Source: Sva-07 sp038321235
GTDB lineage: Bacteria; Actinomycetota; Acidimicrobiia; Acidimicrobiales; Ilumatobacteraceae
Direction of reading: 5' to 3'
NCBI GenBank assembly: GCA_038321235.1
Contig: JBBQEU010000001.1
Location: forward strand, 62,001 to 126,000
Length of the DNA: 64,000 nt
The notes under the pieces were generated by a model. It worked only from the letters and a program-made list of their open reading frames with translations, was not told the DNA's origin and ran no database searches. Shown here piece after piece: positions 1 to 9,411 of this stretch. Within the stretch, counting starts at the first letter, position 1, and every line of letters begins with the position of its first letter. The translations under genes and the position numbers were made by a program.

Positions 1-1297
1 GGTCTTCGATCACAAGCACGGTCGCCTGGCGGCGGGCGAGGGTTGCTATCCAGTCCAGCATGAACTCGAACAGTTCGATTCGCTGCACCGCCGCATCCTC
101 GTACGGCGGTGACGCTGCGTCCTCGAGGCCGTGCAGGCTCGTCAGCATCCTCACCGCATGGTCCGGATCGAGATCGATGTTGGCCATGTGGGTCTCGATC
201 GCTGACCGCCGTGCAGCCGCTGTCGCATCGACGCGGAAGCCAAGTCCTCGCGCCTGGAGCTCCGCAATCGGGAACAGCGGTGCCGAGCGAGCGAGGGGCG
301 TGCACATCGAGTCCAGCCACGAGTGTGCGACATCGACCAACGACTCGCGGAAGGCGTCGACGAGACTGGATTTTCCGACTCCCGCCTCGCCGATGATCTC
401 GATGATGCCGCCGACGCCGGCCTCCGCACGGATCCAGCAGTCATGCATCAGGTCGATGTCACTCGCTCGGCCGAGCAGTGGGTTGGTGGTCGACCGGCCG
501 GCTCGTCGTCTCAGCCCACCCACGGCCGTCACGCGGATGATCGATACAGGCTCGGCGAAGCCTTTGAGCTCGCGGGCGCCGAGATCCTCGGTGATGAAGA
601 TGCCGGCGACGAGCCGGCGCGTCTCGCCGGAGATGACGACGGCGTTGGTCGGCGCGACCGACTCGATGCGGGCCGCCAGATTGGCAGTTCTGCCCATGGC
701 TTGGGTCGTGCCCGCCACGTGATCGAGCACGACGGGTCCGGTATGAATGCCGACGCGGACCGACAGCTCACGATCGATGGCGAGGCCACCGGTCTCGTTG
801 AGATCGACGACGGCGCTGAGCATTGACAAGCCAGCGCGCACCGCGCGTTCGGGAGCATCCTCCTGTGCGACCGGGTAGCCGAAGTAGGCGATCAGCCCGT
901 CGCCCATGTAGCCGCCGACATAGCCACCGAACTCCTCGATGGAGGCGGTTGCCATCTCGAGCGAGGCCCGCATCGCTTCGCTCCAATCCTCCGAGCTGAC
1001 GATCTCGGAGAGCTCCGTCGATCCAACGGTGTCGAAGAACAACACGGTCAGGTTGCGGATCTCGCCATCGGGAAGTTCGTCCGGCTGGCGTGCCGTCATC
1101 GGCTCCGGCTCGACGGTCGAGTCGATCAGCACCACGACGTCGCCATCGATCCGCGCCACCCCTCGCACGACGAGTTCGTCGATGATCTCAGCGACGAGAT
1201 CATCGTCACCGAGCTCCCTTCGTAGGCCGCGGCGCGACACCCGCCCATGCCGACGCAGGAGTTCCTGTGCGTCATCGACGTGTGTGAAGAAGTCCAC
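1..1297 (-). CDS. Adenylate/guanylate cyclase with AAA ATPase domain (3' part outside window)
   Basis: This is a class III nucleotide cyclase fused to an ATPase, a common actinobacterial signalling architecture. About 432 residues are in the window and the reading frame runs off the left edge. The GTG start at 1297 has GGAG six bases upstream. The N-terminus (DFFTHVDDAQELLRRHGRVS) is a short helical domain usual for this family. The cyclase domain follows, with the metal-binding motifs LFFDTVGSTEL and GGYMGDGLIAYFG, then GRTANLAARIES. An AAA/STAND ATPase comes next, with Walker A GEAGVGKSS, and the window cuts it at Walker B (TVLVIED). The family often carries TPR repeats after this point. 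The ligand and the nucleotide product cannot be read from the sequence. Confidence 0.88.
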   Translation of the reverse strand, partial: MDFFTHVDDAQELLRRHGRVSRRGLRRELGDDDLVAEIIDELVVRGVARIDGDVVVLIDSTVEPEPMTARQPDELPDGEIRNLTVLFFDTVGSTELSEIVSSEDWSEAMRASLEMATASIEEFGGYVGGYMGDGLIAYFGYPVAQEDAPERAVRAGLSMLSAVVDLNETGGLAIDRELSVRVGIHTGPVVLDHVAGTTQAMGRTANLAARIESVAPTNAVVISGETRRLVAGIFITEDLGARELKGFAEPVSIIRVTAVGGLRRRAGRSTTNPLLGRASDIDLMHDCWIRAEAGVGGIIEIIGEAGVGKSSLVDAFRESLVDVAHSWLDSMCTPLARSAPLFPIAELQARGLGFRVDATAAARRSAIETHMANIDLDPDHAVRMLTSLHGLEDAASPPYEDAAVQRIELFEFMLDWIATLARRQATVLVIED

Positions 1298-1487
1298 CGC
1301 GTGCTCCGATCGGCTGCCTGTGCGGACACCGTAGCTGACAGCTCTTCGCTGGAGGGATGGCAGGAGCGTCGGTCGTGCCGTGGCATGGCAGTGACCGGTG
1401 TCTCGTGCGGTGACCCAACCTGCCTGTGGCACTATCTGATGGTTCGGGTGTCGTCAACGCGGCCGACACGAGTCGTCAGGGGGCGAG

Positions 1488-2981
1488 ATGACAACGGTGA
1501 CCCACGTGGTGATGTCGGACCTGCACCTCGGCGCGGGCTACAGCCTGCTGACCGACGCCGACGATCGAGGTGTAGCGCGTCCGACGTCGCCGTCACCCAC
1601 GCTCGTCAGCCTGGCGGCCGGATTCCGTTCACTCCTGCCCCGACTCAGCGGTGAGGAGCGGCCCACGCTGGTCTTGCTCGGCGATGTCTACGACCTCTCG
1701 TTCGCCACGCCGGCGTCAGCGACTGCAGCGTTCCAGCGCTTCATCGAGCAGTTCTGGTCGGAACCGGCCATCTTCGCTGACACGATCATCTACGTCCCCG
1801 GCAACCACGATCATCGCATGTGGCGGCTGATGCGCGACGCCGCGTTCCTGGAGAGCGTGCGGCGAGGCGATCAGGAGCCCGACGAACTCGTCGTGACCGG
1901 GCTCGAAGCCGAGTCGATGGTGGCCTGTGAACTGGCGACCGTGCTCGCGCAGCAGGCCACCGGCAACCCGGGCCTGTCCGTCGTGTCCGGCTATCCGAAC
2001 ATCGGGGTCGAAGCCGATGGCAACGTCGTCGTCATGCACCACGGCCACTACACCGAGGGCACCTATCGGTTGATGTCGAAGGTCGCCGAGGTGGTCGGCG
2101 GGCGTCCCGCGACGTCCGACTTGCGACACGTCGAGATGCTCAATGGTCCGTGGATCGATTTCGGATGGTCGAACAGCGGCGACGAGGGCGAGCTCGGTCC
2201 GCTGCTCTACCGCTACTACGAGACGATGCAGGACCCGGCCGCGACGCAAACGAGCATCCAGCAACTGGCGACGACGATGATCGAGGCGGCATCGAGGATC
2301 TTTCCCGTGCGATCCAGCACGCGGATCGACGTCCGCGGTTTCGACGTGTCCGTCCAGGGCATCACTGAGGCGTTGCTCGATCTGACGCTTGCTCGTGCAG
2401 CCCAGAACGAACGCGGTTCGGTCACCAACGTGCTGTCACCGGATGCGGTGGAGGGCGTACGGAGTTACCTCGCCGGGCCGGTCCGCTCCCAGCTCGCGAC
2501 GGCCCGGTGGACGGGGCGATTGATCGACGGGGCCCCACACTCGGACCGACGCCTGTCCTTCGTCTTCGGACACACCCACAAGCCGTTCCAGGACGAGTTC
2601 CTCGTGCCGGGATATTCCCAACCGGTCCAGGTCTGGAACACCGGCGGCTGGGTCCTCGACCATCCCGGGCTGAGCCCGACCCAAGGCGGCGCGGCGATCC
2701 TCGTCGACGACGAAGCGAACGTCGCCTCGCTCAGGCTCTTCAACGATCCGCTCGATGGTTCCGTCGGCACGGTGCGCGCCGCTGGCTGTGCCGACGATCC
2801 CGACAACCCGCTCGTCGCGGCGCTCTCGTCCGCGCTCGCCGCCGACCCCACAGCGTGGGATGCGTTCTCGAGCGACTGCCTCGTCGGGATCGAACACCGC
2901 GCTGCGATCCTGCGTACGACGTACTTCGATCCAATGGCCCACCCGCCAGCGCCGACCCATCCACGAAGGAGCCTTCGATGA
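1488..2981 (+). CDS. Calcineurin-like metallophosphoesterase
   Basis: The 497-residue protein has the full binuclear metal-site pattern of the calcineurin-like phosphoesterase superfamily: SDLHLG (residues 10-15), GDVYD (65-69), GNHDH (105-109), HHGHY (about 184-188) and GHTHK (361-365). No signal peptide or membrane segment is seen, so it is probably cytoplasmic. The ATG at 1488 follows a GGGGGCGAG ribosome site. Its TGA overlaps the ATG of the next gene (ATGA at 2978-2981), so the two are translationally coupled and probably act together. The substrate is unknown. Confidence 0.9.
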   Translation: MTTVTHVVMSDLHLGAGYSLLTDADDRGVARPTSPSPTLVSLAAGFRSLLPRLSGEERPTLVLLGDVYDLSFATPASATAAFQRFIEQFWSEPAIFADTIIYVPGNHDHRMWRLMRDAAFLESVRRGDQEPDELVVTGLEAESMVACELATVLAQQATGNPGLSVVSGYPNIGVEADGNVVVMHHGHYTEGTYRLMSKVAEVVGGRPATSDLRHVEMLNGPWIDFGWSNSGDEGELGPLLYRYYETMQDPAATQTSIQQLATTMIEAASRIFPVRSSTRIDVRGFDVSVQGITEALLDLTLARAAQNERGSVTNVLSPDAVEGVRSYLAGPVRSQLATARWTGRLIDGAPHSDRRLSFVFGHTHKPFQDEFLVPGYSQPVQVWNTGGWVLDHPGLSPTQGGAAILVDDEANVASLRLFNDPLDGSVGTVRAAGCADDPDNPLVAALSSALAADPTAWDAFSSDCLVGIEHRAAILRTTYFDPMAHPPAPTHPRRSLR

Positions 2982-5900
2982 CCCGTATCTCGTCGTCGAT
3001 CGACCAACTGAAGTCCTCCTACACGGTCGTCGTCGTCGGCTCGGGCTACGGAGGCGGCATAGCGGCATCGAGGCTCGCTCGTGCAGGCCAGCGCGTCTGT
3101 GTGTTGGAGCGCGGCAAGGAGATCCGGCCCGGGGAGTACCCGAGCACTCTCAGCGAGGTCGCTGCGCAGGTGCAGGTCGACTCCGAGCACGAGCACCAGG
3201 GCGACAAGACGGCGCTGTTCGACATCCACATGAATCGCGACGTGACGGCGTTGGTCGGTTGTGGGCTGGGCGGGACGTCGTTGATCAACGCCAACGTGTC
3301 GCTCGAGACCGATCCGGATGTGTTCACGGCCGACCACTGGCCGGCGGTGTTCCGTGAACAACCCGAGTTGATGGCGGACTTCTACAAGCGAGCCCGGTCG
3401 ATGCTCGACCCGACACCGTACCCGCAGGAGACCCGCCCCCTGAACAAGGTGGCCGCACTGAAGGTGTCCGCCGACGCGATCGGCGCCCGGTTCGAGTGCC
3501 CGCCGATCAACGTGAACTTCGTCGACAAGGTCAACGCCTTCGGCGTCTACCAGCCCGCCTGCACCAACTGTGGCGACTGTGTCAGCGGATGCAACTACGG
3601 CGCAAAGAACACGACGTTGATGAACTACCTGCCGGACGCGCACAACCACGGAGCCGAGATCTTCACCGAGATCTCTGTCAGCTACGTCGAGCGTGACGGT
3701 GACCTCTGGCGCGTGTACGTCCAACCGTTGGGGGGAGCGACACCGTTCGCCACCGCTGACGGCGAGCGCAGATCGATCGTCGCCGACGTCGTGGTGCTCG
3801 CTGCCGGGACGCTCGGATCGACCGAGATCCTCCTGCGTTCGCGCGACAACGGCCTCGAGCTGTCACCTGCGCTCGGCAGCCACTTCTCGGGCAACGGCGA
3901 CGTGCTCGGCTTCGGCTACGACAACAACTGGAAGCGTCCGCCCAGCGACACGGTCAAGGTCGCTGATCCGTCGCCGTCGCCGTCGGCTCCCGACACCGAG
4001 TGGACGCCCATCAACGGCATCGGGATCGGACAGAACAAGGTCGACCGTTCCAAGTGGCCGGGTCCATGCATCGCCGGAATGATCGACCTTCGAAACGCGC
4101 CACGAGTCCAGGATCGGTTGATCATCGAAGAGGGTGTGATCCCAGGAGCGATCGCTGCCGCCGTCGTCCCCGGATTCTTCGCTGGTGATGTCATCGGTGG
4201 GAATCCCCTCGCCTTTGGTCCGCTCGAGGCCAAGGATCGTCTCCTCGCGGCGGCAGATCTGGCCGAGGTGATCCGCACGCATCCAGGCTCGTTGGCGAGC
4301 CAGGCGTATGCCGGCACGCTGAATCGGAGCCAGACATACTTGGTGATGAGCCACGACCATGCCAACGGTCAACTCGGCTTGGTCGACGATCGCCTGCGCA
4401 TCGAGTGGCCGCACGCCGGGAACGAGACGGTGTTCAAGCGCGACAACGACATCCTGCGCCGTGTCAACGCTGCCGTGCATGGGCAGTCGATGCCGAACCC
4501 GATGTGGAGCGGGGCGATGGGAAAGCAACTGGTCACCGTGCATCCCGTCGGCGGCTGCCGGATGGCCGACGAGTGGGATCACGGCGTGGTCAACGACCGC
4601 AGCCAGGTCTTCCGCTCGCCGTCGGAGGTACACGACGGACTGTACGTCTGCGATGGCGCGGTGTTGCCCGGGGCGGTCGGGGTCAATCCTCTGCTCACCA
4701 TCTCGGCGCTTGCCGAACGGTCGGTCGAACTGTTGGCGCACGATCGTGGCTGGACGATCGACTACACGTTGGCCGCCGAACAGATCGGCCACCGCCCGTT
4801 CTCGTCGCCCCGTCCGGGGCGTCCGTCCCCGCCCCCGCCGACCGGGCCGATCCAGTACTTGGGACGGGTGCTCTCGGCGTTCGGCCGCGTGCTGCTCACC
4901 CTCGGCGCCCTGCTGCTCACTGGGCTCAAGAAAGTGGTCACGCCACTCATCCGGCACATCGTCAAGTGGTACATCGAGCATCGGCCGGAGAAGGTCGCGC
5001 CGAGCATGTCGTTCACCGAGACGATGACGGGCTGGTACTCGGATCGCTACACAGACACCGAGGTTCCGCTCTGGGAGCGCATCTCCGATCCCTTCGAGAT
5101 CGCCGAGGCCCGAGGCAAGCACGCGAACACCGAGATGGACTTCGAGCTCACCATCGCAATGGAGAACCTCGGCGTCTTCAATGCCGACCCGAAACACATG
5201 GCGACGGCGACTGGATGGGTCAACTGCCCGGTGCTCGACGGCGCACACATGACCGTCGAGGGCGGCACGTTCCAGCTGCTGCCGCCCGACCCCGATCACG
5301 TCGACCGGTGGTTGATGGTCTACGACCTCCCGCTCGTTCGTAAAGACGGTTCGCGTCTCAGGTTCCACGGCGTCAAACACCTCGAACGGGCGCCGGGCTC
5401 CGACGCCTGGACCGACCTGACCAAGCTGTTCGTGACCGTCTCGGACGACGACGGCGCGCCGATCGGCCGCGGCGTCCTCCGGCTCGATCTCCAAGACTTC
5501 GTCCGTCAGGGGTACACGGCCACGATGGACTCCCACGCCGGGTGGTTCAGCCGTATCGGTTGGCTGGATCGGGCCCTCAAGTTGCAGTTCGGAGGGACCT
5601 TCGCCTCCAACTTCGGGCTGACAGTGATCCAGGCCTACGGCGGCCTCTTGTCGGACCTCGGCAACTTCGATGTCACCGAGGACCAGAATCGGCTGAAGCG
5701 CGTGGCACCGCCGAGAACGTGTCCCGCCCCTGCACCCGAGGAGATCGTCGTCTCGACCTCCCATGGCCCAGGGTCGGGAGACCCGTTCGAACTCAAGCTG
5801 TATCACTACCCGGGCGGCAAGAAGGGCCCGGTGATCCTGGCGCCCGGCTTCGCGATCACCGCGGCATCGTTTGCCACGACGACCATTGACGTGAACATCG

Positions 5901-6799
5901 TCGAGTTCCTCCACGAGCATGACTACGACGTGTGGCTCTTCGCGTACAGCGGCAGCCCGGATTCGGGATCGTCGACTCGCCTGTTCGACCTCGATGACAT
6001 TGCCGAGTACGACTGGCCTGCCGCCGTGGCGGCGGTCGGCACGGCAACCGGCAAGGACCCGCAGATCATCGCGCATTGCGTGGCGTCGATGACCGTGCTG
6101 ATGTCGCTGCTCGGAGGCCACCTCCACGGTGTCAGGAGTGTCATCTCATCGCAGACGACAGTGCACCCGGTGGTCAATTGGCTGAACAACCTGAAAGCCG
6201 ATGTCGGTGTTGCGCCACTGATCCGGCACGCGAACATGCCGTCGCTCGGCATCGACTTCCGCGACCAGATCAGCATGGTGCCGCTGCGCCCTCACGAAGG
6301 GACCAGTGTCCAGCAGCAGGGTGACCGGCTCGTCGATGCGGCGATGTTCATGGTCCCGGTCCCGGAGGGGGAGGCGTGTACCAACCCGGTGTGTCACCGC
6401 GTGTTCTCGATCTTCGGTCCCGCATGGACGCATGCTCAGCTCAATCACGACACTCACATCGCACTCGCGGAAATGACCGGCGCGGTGTCGACGGGTCCGT
6501 TCGAGCAGATCTCCGACATCGTGACGCGGGGATTCGCGGTCATGGCGGACGGCACCGATGCATACCTGCCCAATGTTGGCAACCTTCGTCTGCCCATCGA
6601 CTTCCTCGCTGGCCGGCTCAACCAGATCTTCCTCCCCGAGACCTCGGAGCGCACCTACGAGTGGCTCGTTGCGCACAACGGTCCCGAGCACTACACCCGC
6701 CACGTCTTCGCGGACTACGCACACATGGACATCTGGTTCGGACGAGACGCCGTCTCTGACATCTACCCCTATGTGCTCGAGTGCCTCGAGCGCCACTGA
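2978..6799 (+). CDS. Cholesterol-oxidase-like GMC oxidoreductase fused to alpha/beta hydrolase
   Basis: The 1273-residue protein has three parts. Residues 1-600 are a GMC-type FAD oxidoreductase: dinucleotide motif GSGYGGG (21-27), a four-Cys cluster CTNCGDCVSGC (C195, C198, C201, C205), and a C-terminal HPVGGCRM plus GVNPLLTISALAE. Residues about 675-900 are a lipocalin-like/acyl-binding region of unknown role after a hydrophobic linker. Residues about 915-1273 are an alpha/beta hydrolase whose nucleophile elbow reads AHCVAS, with Cys1034 where Ser is usual, and a likely catalytic His in YAHMDIW. The start was chosen at ATG 2978, with AGGAG just upstream and overlap with the phosphoesterase stop; the frame is open further upstream but antisense-like there. 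Sterol or steroid oxidation is the family role, and the exact substrate is inferred only. Confidence 0.85.
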   Translation: MTRISSSIDQLKSSYTVVVVGSGYGGGIAASRLARAGQRVCVLERGKEIRPGEYPSTLSEVAAQVQVDSEHEHQGDKTALFDIHMNRDVTALVGCGLGGTSLINANVSLETDPDVFTADHWPAVFREQPELMADFYKRARSMLDPTPYPQETRPLNKVAALKVSADAIGARFECPPINVNFVDKVNAFGVYQPACTNCGDCVSGCNYGAKNTTLMNYLPDAHNHGAEIFTEISVSYVERDGDLWRVYVQPLGGATPFATADGERRSIVADVVVLAAGTLGSTEILLRSRDNGLELSPALGSHFSGNGDVLGFGYDNNWKRPPSDTVKVADPSPSPSAPDTEWTPINGIGIGQNKVDRSKWPGPCIAGMIDLRNAPRVQDRLIIEEGVIPGAIAAAVVPGFFAGDVIGGNPLAFGPLEAKDRLLAAADLAEVIRTHPGSLASQAYAGTLNRSQTYLVMSHDHANGQLGLVDDRLRIEWPHAGNETVFKRDNDILRRVNAAVHGQSMPNPMWSGAMGKQLVTVHPVGGCRMADEWDHGVVNDRSQVFRSPSEVHDGLYVCDGAVLPGAVGVNPLLTISALAERSVELLAHDRGWTIDYTLAAEQIGHRPFSSPRPGRPSPPPPTGPIQYLGRVLSAFGRVLLTLGALLLTGLKKVVTPLIRHIVKWYIEHRPEKVAPSMSFTETMTGWYSDRYTDTEVPLWERISDPFEIAEARGKHANTEMDFELTIAMENLGVFNADPKHMATATGWVNCPVLDGAHMTVEGGTFQLLPPDPDHVDRWLMVYDLPLVRKDGSRLRFHGVKHLERAPGSDAWTDLTKLFVTVSDDDGAPIGRGVLRLDLQDFVRQGYTATMDSHAGWFSRIGWLDRALKLQFGGTFASNFGLTVIQAYGGLLSDLGNFDVTEDQNRLKRVAPPRTCPAPAPEEIVVSTSHGPGSGDPFELKLYHYPGGKKGPVILAPGFAITAASFATTTIDVNIVEFLHEHDYDVWLFAYSGSPDSGSSTRLFDLDDIAEYDWPAAVAAVGTATGKDPQIIAHCVASMTVLMSLLGGHLHGVRSVISSQTTVHPVVNWLNNLKADVGVAPLIRHANMPSLGIDFRDQISMVPLRPHEGTSVQQQGDRLVDAAMFMVPVPEGEACTNPVCHRVFSIFGPAWTHAQLNHDTHIALAEMTGAVSTGPFEQISDIVTRGFAVMADGTDAYLPNVGNLRLPIDFLAGRLNQIFLPETSERTYEWLVAHNGPEHYTRHVFADYAHMDIWFGRDAVSDIYPYVLECLERH

Positions 6800-6873
6800 T
6801 CGAGAGTTCTCTCAAGTCGTGTCCGGTCGGTGCCGATGACAGCACGTCCGCCCGCCCGAAACGGAGAGCTTCC

Positions 6874-8682
6874 GTGGCCATCATTCGCCCGTCAATCGAT
6901 CAAGTCGACGAACTCCAGGAACCACTCGACAACGCCGAGCGGGCCGTGTTCGATGCGTTCGCCGAACTGGGCGATGACTGGACGATCTACGTCCAGCCGA
7001 AGGTCGGCCAGGACGTCCCTGATCTCGTCCTCGTCCATGATGTGCGAGGTGTGATCACCGTGGACGTGGTCGACTGGCGTGCCACCGATCACCGACGTTC
7101 CGATCGCGGTGACGTCGAGGTGCTGGGTGCCGACGGCACGTGGCGACCGAGCGCGCAGCAGCCGCTCGCGTTGGCCCGCCGTCATCGCAGCACGGTGTAC
7201 GAACAGTTCTTCGCGTTCCCCGGCGACGCCCGCGCCCCGGGCGGTGCCGTCCGATCGGTCGTGATGCTCCCGTGGTGTTCGGCTGCCGAGGCTGGAGCGC
7301 TCCTCACGTCCGGTTCGGGCGATCCGGCCAACGCCGTGCTCGTGTGGTCTGGCGACGACCTCACCGGACGATTGCCGTTCCTGGTCGACGGACCCGGCAC
7401 CGTTCCGGCCTCTGTAGCGTCGATCGAGCGGCTGCGTCGTGAACTCGTGGTCGACGGAATGATGTACGACGCCGGCGCTCCAGTGCAGTTGAGTGACAAC
7501 GCTCGTCTGGTGGCGGCCAACCCCAGCCGTGCCCACGTTCGCGGGGTCTCCGGCACCGCAGGCAGCGGGAAGTCGTTCGCGCTCACCGCGCGTGCGGCAC
7601 ACCTGGCTGCTGAGGGCAGGAGCGTGCTGGTGCTGTGCTTCAATCTGACGTTGGCGAATCACCTGCGCCGACTCGTGGTCGAGCGGTGCGCCGAATACGG
7701 GGCGAACCCGGCCGGCGTGACGTGCACGAGCTTCCACACGTTCTGCTCGCGGGTGGTCGACGACGCCGCCCAGGCCGGCATCGTCGCCAACGAGCCCGCC
7801 CGCGGAACGTGGCCGGTCAAGATCGTGATGAAGACTCGTGAGGTGTTCGAGGCGGGGTTCGGTCGCCGGTTCGACGCCGTCCTGGTCGACGAGGGCCAGG
7901 ACTTCACGGTCGAGTGGTGGAACCTGTTGCGCGAACACGTCGTGCACCCAGGCGGGGAGATGCTGCTCGTGGCCGATGCGACGGTCGATCTGTACGGCAA
8001 ATCGACGTGGGACGACCCGGATGCCCTCGCCGCTGCCGGTTTCACCGAGCCCTGGATCCGGATGACGAGTTCGTATCGGATGGCGCCGGATCTGGTCCGT
8101 TCGACGAACGAGTTCGCGAGGTCGTTCATCGCCGACGACGCGGTGGTGCCGGAGATCGCCGACGACCAGGCCGTCGTCGTCGGGCACGTGTCGAGTGCGA
8201 TCCGATCGTGGTGCAACGTCGAACGTGTCGCCGATCTCGGTGTCGCTGTCGGTCGAGAGGTCGTGCGACTGTTGCGAGAGCATCCTGATCTGTCGCCGCG
8301 CGACATCGTGTACCTGTGCGAGTACCACCATGACGGGCTGGAGGCCGCCGGCGAGATCGAGGCGGCGGGCTACCCGGTCCATCACGTCTACAGCCGTGAT
8401 CCCGACGAACGCCATCGCCGCAAGGGTCGGTTCTGGCCTGATGCCGATGCCGTGAAGGGGTGCACCGTGCACAGCTACAAGGGCTGGGACAGCGCAGCGG
8501 TCGTCGTCGGTGTCGCGATGGAGGAACGCTCGCGGCGCCTGGCGTACGCGTCGATGACCCGGGTGTCGTCGACGGTGCCCGGCTGTGACACGTCGTATCT
8601 CGCCGTGGTGAATGCGGATCCTCGGATGGCCGACTTCCAGCCCACGTTCGAACTGGACGCGGTGCTGGCCCTCGAGTCCTGA
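6874..8682 (+). CDS. NERD-domain UvrD/superfamily I-type helicase
   Basis: The 602-residue protein begins with a region resembling the NERD nuclease-related fold (about residues 20-130, with DWTIYVQPKVGQDVPDLVLV). A UvrD-like ATPase core follows: Walker A GTAGSGKS (227-234), a DEAD-box-equivalent motif VDEGQDF (D339), SSYRMAPDLV, and the C-terminal YKGWDSAAVVVG and AYASMTRV motifs. It is probably a DNA or RNA helicase/translocase acting in repair or defence. The GTG start at 6874 follows GGAGAG; the frame extends to 6781 but that part overlaps the previous gene. A MazG-like gene follows after 20 bases, so the two may be co-transcribed. Confidence 0.82.
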   Translation: MAIIRPSIDQVDELQEPLDNAERAVFDAFAELGDDWTIYVQPKVGQDVPDLVLVHDVRGVITVDVVDWRATDHRRSDRGDVEVLGADGTWRPSAQQPLALARRHRSTVYEQFFAFPGDARAPGGAVRSVVMLPWCSAAEAGALLTSGSGDPANAVLVWSGDDLTGRLPFLVDGPGTVPASVASIERLRRELVVDGMMYDAGAPVQLSDNARLVAANPSRAHVRGVSGTAGSGKSFALTARAAHLAAEGRSVLVLCFNLTLANHLRRLVVERCAEYGANPAGVTCTSFHTFCSRVVDDAAQAGIVANEPARGTWPVKIVMKTREVFEAGFGRRFDAVLVDEGQDFTVEWWNLLREHVVHPGGEMLLVADATVDLYGKSTWDDPDALAAAGFTEPWIRMTSSYRMAPDLVRSTNEFARSFIADDAVVPEIADDQAVVVGHVSSAIRSWCNVERVADLGVAVGREVVRLLREHPDLSPRDIVYLCEYHHDGLEAAGEIEAAGYPVHHVYSRDPDERHRRKGRFWPDADAVKGCTVHSYKGWDSAAVVVGVAMEERSRRLAYASMTRVSSTVPGCDTSYLAVVNADPRMADFQPTFELDAVLALES

Positions 8683-8702
8683 CGGCGCTACGGTCGCCGG
8701 TC

Positions 8703-8981
8703 GTGGACTTCGCCGAGTTGCAGGATGTGATCGAACGCACCTACGGCGATCGCGATCGCGAGCGTGGGGTGTCGGCCAGCGTGGCGTGGCTCACCGAGGA
8801 GATCGGCGAGCTGGCGCAGGCTGTCCGCAAGGGGACCCACGAGGATCGGGTACACGAGTTCGGTGACGTGGTCGCATGGGTGGCCACGCTCGCCAATCAG
8901 CAGGGTGTCGACCTGAACCAAGCCATCCAACGATTCGCGCACGGGTGCCCCAAGTGCGACTCCATTCCCTGCACCTGCTGA
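8703..8981 (+). CDS. MazG-like nucleotide pyrophosphohydrolase
   Basis: The 92-residue all-helical protein matches the MazG-like fold: EEIGELAQAVRKG carries the ExxE metal-binding motif and HEFGDVVAW the second acidic pair. The family hydrolyses NTPs or dNTPs to monophosphates, often as house-cleaning. The C-terminus ends CPKCDSIPCTC, four cysteines that could bind a metal ion, a tail common in short archaeal and actinobacterial members. The start is GTG at 8703, with no strong ribosome site. It lies 20 bases after the helicase gene. Confidence 0.8.
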   Translation: MDFAELQDVIERTYGDRDRERGVSASVAWLTEEIGELAQAVRKGTHEDRVHEFGDVVAWVATLANQQGVDLNQAIQRFAHGCPKCDSIPCTC

Positions 8982-9000
8982 TGCGCACTTGATTCGAAAT

Positions 9001-9046
9001 GTCCCTCGATCGTGACGGTGAGCGTCAGGATCCAGGGGCATTTCGG
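9001..9046. repeat. 46-bp dispersed direct repeat with hairpin, copy 1
   Basis: This segment is 42/46 identical to 10285-10330 in the same orientation. It contains an inverted repeat, GATCGTGACG (9008-9017) and CGTCAGGATC (9023-9032), around GTGAG. It overlaps the last codons and the stop of the GntR gene (9025), supplying its C-terminal RNAPGS. No T-tract follows on either strand, so it is not a textbook intrinsic terminator. Confidence 0.75.
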
Positions 9047-9411
9047 GTTGATGCCGCTCGCAGAGCGTGGATCAGTTCGTCCAGGCTCGGAGCGAGCGTG
9101 GACAGTTCGGCCATGTAGCGCTGCGTCGCTTCCTCGATCAATGCCGACCGATCGTCGGCCCGATTCGATCCGGCCGCAACGAACGTGCCTCGGCGTCCGT
9201 CTCCGGTGGCCAGTTCATCTGCTTCGAGTTCGCGGTAGGCCCGAGCGACGGTGTTGTTGGCGAGCCCGAGGTCGCGTGCGAGCTGCCTGACCGTGGGCAG
9301 GCGGTCACCTGCTCGCAGAGCGCCGGCGCGAACCTGGAATGCCAGCTGACTCCGGAGTTGCTCGTACGGAGGCACCGTCGACTCGTGGTCGATCGTGACG
9401 GCGGCGGTCAT
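9025..9411 (-). CDS. GntR-family transcriptional regulator (YtrA type)
   Basis: The 128-residue protein has the GntR winged helix at residues about 12-80 (PPYEQLRSQLAFQVRAG, then LPTVRQLARDLGLANNTVAR) and only a short helical tail, as in the YtrA subfamily. These regulators usually control a linked membrane transporter or membrane protein. The ATG at 9411 overlaps the stop of the upstream membrane-protein gene by 4 bases (ATGA), so the pair is one operon. The likely operator is the palindrome at 10240-10261 in the operon promoter, which implies autorepression (inference). Its last codons lie inside repeat copy 1. Confidence 0.88.
   Translation of the reverse strand: MTAAVTIDHESTVPPYEQLRSQLAFQVRAGALRAGDRLPTVRQLARDLGLANNTVARAYRELEADELATGDGRRGTFVAAGSNRADDRSALIEEATQRYMAELSTLAPSLDELIHALRAASTRNAPGS

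Noticed and set aside
3863..6127. Long open frame antisense to the GMC/hydrolase gene (754 codons)
   Set aside because: High-GC codon bias opens the opposite strand. The predicted product has no domain and is Arg/His/Asp-rich, while the sense frame is a clear enzyme.
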